NCBI RefSeq assembly: GCF_003595175.1
Contig: NZ_CP032419.1
Coordinates: 2,232,001-2,296,000, forward strand
DNA length: 64,000 nt
Direction of reading: 5' to 3'
From: Pseudomonas cavernae
GTDB lineage: Bacteria > Pseudomonadota > Gammaproteobacteria > Pseudomonadales > Pseudomonadaceae
A program made the translations under genes and the position numbers. This document shows, one piece after another, positions 61,724 to 64,000 of the stretch (positions are counted from its first letter, which is position 1; each line of letters starts with the position of its first letter). The notes under the pieces were generated by a model. That model had not been told where the DNA came from. It saw nothing but the letters and a program-made list of their open reading frames with translations, and did not search any database.

Positions 61724-62284
61724 GGGGCGAGCCGCAGCACATCGATACGAAGCTCCGTCTCGTAGGGGGGCACGTTGCATTCGATGATATCGCTAGGTGC
61801 CACCTGCAGGCGCAGCCCGGTGATGTCGGCCTGTATCGGCTGTTTGCACACGCAACGATCGACTAAGACCGCAGTGCGGATCTCGTTGGCGCCCAGTTGC
61901 GCCAAGTAGCTGCTCGCGCGCAACAGAGAATGGCCCTCATACAGGACGTCGTCGACCAGCAGCAGGCGGGTTCGGGGCAGATCCAGTGTCGCCAATACCG
62001 GGTTTTCGGTCAGCGCGGTTTGGGCATACAACAGCGTCAGATCATCGGCGTAGCGCTTCAATTTGAGCGGGTAGAGCGGCAACTCGGGCAACCCGAACTT
62101 GTTGCACCAGGCGCTGTTGCAGCATGCGCGCCAGTGGCTCGCCGCGCCTTAGGATGCCGATCAGTACCGTTTGCCGCTGAGGGGAGAGTAGGGCGACTGT
62201 CTGCCTGGCCATCGCCTCCATGATGTTGTCGAGCTGCTCTGGCGTATAGAGACAGAAACGCTGCCCGCCGGGTTTCGGCTCCAT
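61711..62284 (-). pseudogene. Second phosphoribosyltransferase, frameshifted
   Basis: The first frame (62284-62042) starts MEPKPGGQRFCLYTPEQLDN with a ribosome site and reads ALLSPQRQTVLIGILRRGEP. The continuing sequence switches frame near 62092-62105 to KFGLPELPLYPLKLKRYADD and includes the PRPP loop LLLVDDVLYEGHSLLRA, typical of PyrR/Hpt-like PRTases. The composite is about 190 codons, and the length of 574 bp is off by one base. A single indel in CAACAAG explains it. Its 3' end overlaps the hydrolase gene end by 13 bp. Confidence 0.75.
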
Positions 62285-62326
62285 AGTGGCCCCCCAGGGG
62301 GATAGGCTGGTCTGTATAACGTTAGC

Positions 62327-62674
62327 TCAGCTCGGCGGGCTGCAGGCGACGTGCGGGAAGACAACCCTGTGCTGGTCGAATTTTCTCGGACGGCTCGAAC
62401 AAAGAAGGGCCGCTCGATGAGCGGCCCTTCTTTGTTCCGCATCCAGCCAGTCGGTGAACGCCTCGAAGTTAGCGAACGAGGTGATCGGCTCACCGTCGAG
62501 CAGATTGACGATCGATGCCTTGAGGCCGTCTGCCAGCTCGCGATCGGCAGCCCCTTGGGCGAAACCATCGGCGAACTCCTGATCGTGAACACTGGCGGGG
62601 GAGCCTGGCGCGGATTCGCGGGAGAAGCCACTGCGGTATCCGTCGGCGTAGAAGGTGCTGGAGTTGAGGCTCAT
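62327..62674 (-). CDS. Hypothetical protein, 115 residues or fewer
   Basis: Start at 62674 (MSLNSSTFYADGYRSGFSRE) behind CCGGAGACCCC. ASVHDQEFADGFAQGAADRE and FANFEAFTDWLDAEQRRAA look like genuine coding with an acidic, helical content. No family recognised. The last third runs through a strong terminator hairpin and becomes Arg/Ser rich, so the original stop may have been lost near 62435. Confidence 0.55.
   Translation of the reverse strand: MSLNSSTFYADGYRSGFSRESAPGSPASVHDQEFADGFAQGAADRELADGLKASIVNLLDGEPITSFANFEAFTDWLDAEQRRAAHRAALLCSSRPRKFDQHRVVFPHVACSPPS
62398..62436. terminator. Bidirectional terminator
   Basis: An 18-bp perfect stem (arms AACAAAGAAGGGCCGCTC and complement) with a 3-nt loop and T runs at both ends. 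It lies inside the C-terminal part of the open frame at 62327. Confidence 0.85.
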
Positions 62675-62750
62675 GGGGTCTCCGGGGTAATGACTTGATG
62701 AACCCATCATCTCTCGGAATCCGGAAATGCAAGCCCAGCGGCGCTGGGTG

Positions 62751-62876
62751 CTACTCCTCGCTGTAGATGACCTCGAGCCAGGCCTCGTATGTTGCCGGCG
62801 TCCGGCCGAACGCCGGCGCGTTGGTCTCCGCCAGCCAGGTGGCCAAAGCCTCCGGCGTGGTGAACGCCGGGCTCAT
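62751..62876 (-). CDS. Small hypothetical protein, 41 residues
   Basis: MSPAFTTPEALATWLAETNA then PAFGRTPATYEAWLEVIYSE. Upstream in frame, MYQVINEGTP precedes it, and the full pattern VINEGTPMSPAFTTPEALA resembles the C-terminus of a family of small phage and accessory proteins with an EGSPxSPxF motif. GAAGGGACTCCA precedes the internal ATG. It may be only the tail of a longer gene cut at about 63000. Confidence 0.45.
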   Translation of the reverse strand: MSPAFTTPEALATWLAETNAPAFGRTPATYEAWLEVIYSEE

Positions 62877-63057
62877 TGGAGTCCCTTCGTTGATGACCTG
62901 GTACATCATGAAGTGCGTGGCCAGGTCCTCCGACCGTTCAAGCGCGCTTCGCTCCAGGCGGCGTGCCCTGGGAAGTCTCGTCTGTGCATGGTGGCCTCCT
63001 GGAGGTTGCTTCTCGAATGGGAGTGTGTGCTGTCCATCCTTCACCGGCAGGGCGGCT

Positions 63058-63126
63058 GTGTGCAGGTCCAATGCAATTGAGTGTTCAGGTCGAATGCAAT
63101 CAGGCGTGCAAGTGAATGCAATTTCC
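63058..63126. repeat. Three imperfect tandem 23-bp repeats
   Basis: Units at 63058, 63081 and 63104 share a core of TGCAGGT-GAATGCAAT (first copy TGCAGGTCCAATGCAAT, second TTCAGGTCGAATGCAAT, third TGCAAGTGAATGCAAT). Clustered repeats of this sort occur at the ends of IS21-family elements; no transposase is present, so it may be a solo end left after deletion. Confidence 0.55.
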
Positions 63127-63179
63127 CAGTGTCGGCAAGGACCGGCCCGTTCTATTACGCCGAGAAGGTAGAGCCCACA

Positions 63180-63275
63180 GTGCTGGAGCAACCGAACGCC
63201 GAGCATTGGATGGCCGAGTTCCTCAAGCGTGCCTGGAGCCGGCGGCAGCGCCAGGCGACTGGCGCGATGGCGTAG
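63180..63275 (+). pseudogene. Truncated small gene beside the 23-bp repeats
   Basis: Frame ending VLEQPNAEHWMAEFLKRAWS and RRQRQATGAMA, open from about 63127 (GPFYYAEKVEPT). It looks coding but lacks a convincing start, as if its 5' end were cut at the repeat array. The DUF4031 fragment starts 10 bp later. Family not recognised. Confidence 0.4.
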
Positions 63276-63284
63276 GGGCAACCG

Positions 63285-63415
63285 ATGCCGGTCTATGTCG
63301 ATGATATGCAGTGGCCGTACAGAGGCATGAAGAAGTGCCACATGATCGCAACAACGGATGACGAACTGCATGAGATGGCCGCCAGGCTCGGTATGCGGCG
63401 CAGTTGGCACCGATT
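63285..63415 (+). pseudogene. 5' fragment of a DUF4031 gene
   Basis: MPVYVDDMQWPYRGMKKCHM then IATTDDELHEMAARLGMRRS and WHRFP is the conserved first half of DUF4031 proteins, usually about 90 residues. At about 63415 the sequence switches to antisense DNA of a different gene, and the open frame to 63746 is spurious. AGGGGCAACCG precedes the start. Confidence 0.65.
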
Positions 63416-63449
63416 CCCTGCGTCTGGGTCGGGTATCTCGCGGCGTATC

Positions 63450-63689
63450 GCCGGTGCAGACCTGGATCAGCGCGATCAGGTGCGGCGGCATGCCACCCAG
63501 CCATTTGATGATGAGCGCCGCCACTGCATAGAGCAGCGCCGCGCCCAGGGCCAGGGCAATGCCCGCCAGGTAGTCGCCGCCGCTCTCGCCCTGCCCGCCG
63601 TGGCGATCCACCGCCAACTGACGGCGATGGGCTTCGCCGTACAGTCCGAGCAGCTCTTCACCGCGCCCCAGGCCGTGCTCCGCCATGTA
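63450..63689 (-). pseudogene. Fragment of an EamA/DMT transporter
   Basis: The minus-strand frame encodes GDYLAGIALALGAALLYAVA, then ALIIKWLGGMPPHLIALIQV, typical membrane segments of an EamA-family transporter. It stops matching at about 63450, where it joins the DUF4031 fragment head to head. The region up to 63689 (LLGLYGEAHRRQLAVDRHGG) belongs to the same frame but is not diagnostic. Only two of about ten membrane spans remain. Confidence 0.6.
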
Positions 63690-63813
63690 CGGGCCGAGGG
63701 TCTGCGGCCGTACTGCCTGATCCATCCGGGGCTGGATGAGGAGTGACCGGCAAGACCGCCCCTTGCTCGGCAGCTATTCGGCTCCAGACTCGCCCGCCAC
63801 GCTGAATAGGCTC

Positions 63814-64000
63814 CTAGCGATGCCGCTGATAGCGGCCTATCAGCTCCGTCTGGGCCAGGATGTGCCCCGACATCGTCTGCTCCAGCATCTTCTTGGTCGG
63901 GTGTCGCAGGTCGGCAAGCACCGTATCCAGGGCATAGAGTTTGTGGAAATAATGGTGATTGCCAATCGGCGGACAGGGCCCGCCGTAACCGGTTCGTTGC
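63814..64000 (-). CDS. YbhB/YbcL (PEBP) family protein, 5' part beyond right edge
   Basis: The last 61 codons are visible: YGGPCPPIGNHHYFHKLYAL, then DTVLADLRHPTKKMLEQTMS and GHILAQTELIGRYQRHR before TAG. GPCPPxGxHxYxFxLYALD is the signature of the bacterial Raf-kinase-inhibitor-like/PEBP fold. Function in bacteria is poorly known. The start lies outside the window. Confidence 0.85.
   Translation of the reverse strand, partial: QRTGYGGPCPPIGNHHYFHKLYALDTVLADLRHPTKKMLEQTMSGHILAQTELIGRYQRHR

Noticed and set aside
63285..63746. 153-residue DUF4031 protein
   Set aside because: Only the first 43 or so residues match the family; the rest is antisense to an EamA fragment, so it is a chimera rather than a gene.

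Overview
The window is high-GC DNA typical of a Pseudomonas-type gammaproteobacterium. The evidence for this is TtgABC, ModABC and AtsRBCA proteins of pseudomonad type, the DUF1302/DUF1329 outer-membrane pair, and REP-like palindromes. I see no tRNA, rRNA or CRISPR array.

Region 1 (1-28.7 kb) is a large CoA-dependent catabolic cluster. It holds an acyl-CoA dehydrogenase cut by the left edge, two large LuxR/MalT-type (LAL) regulators, a CaiB-type CoA-transferase/racemase, three acyl-CoA ligases, a hot-dog thioesterase, a second acyl-CoA dehydrogenase, an SCP2-type thiolase, and the DUF1302/DUF1329 pair. These are followed by aldehyde and alcohol dehydrogenases, a PimC/PimD-like two-subunit acyl-CoA dehydrogenase, a secreted sulfatase, and EtfBA to take the electrons. 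The content suggests oxidation of a hydrophobic, possibly branched, alicyclic or sulfated alcohol or acid, but the substrate cannot be read from sequence. A 17-bp palindrome (CCACC-N7-GGKGG type) lies 98-126 bp before five operon heads in this region, including both regulator loci. It looks like the operator of an undescribed regulon.

Region 2 (28.7-43.3 kb) is transport. It starts with a relic of a phage-type integrase. Next is modABC behind a perfect ModE-like box, then the ttgABC efflux operon on the minus strand with a TtgR-type operator but no ttgR beside it. The sulfate-ester system atsA/atsC/atsB (minus) and atsR (plus) ends the region.

Region 3 (43.3-64 kb) is a patchwork of acquired and decaying DNA. 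It contains a lysE-panB-maoC operon with two broken genes facing an Lrp regulator, a CAP-domain protein, and a dead IS1182-like transposase. A complete SUF iron-sulfur assembly locus (sufR, Rieske protein, sufBCDSU and a sufT with an extra IscA-like domain) follows, with a YyaL-type protein. The last 6 kb is mostly fragments: HupE-like, cytochrome c, a frameshifted phosphoribosyltransferase, DUF4031 and EamA pieces. Among them are an intact phosphoribosyltransferase, an alpha/beta hydrolase and small unknown genes. A YbhB/YbcL-type gene runs off the right edge.
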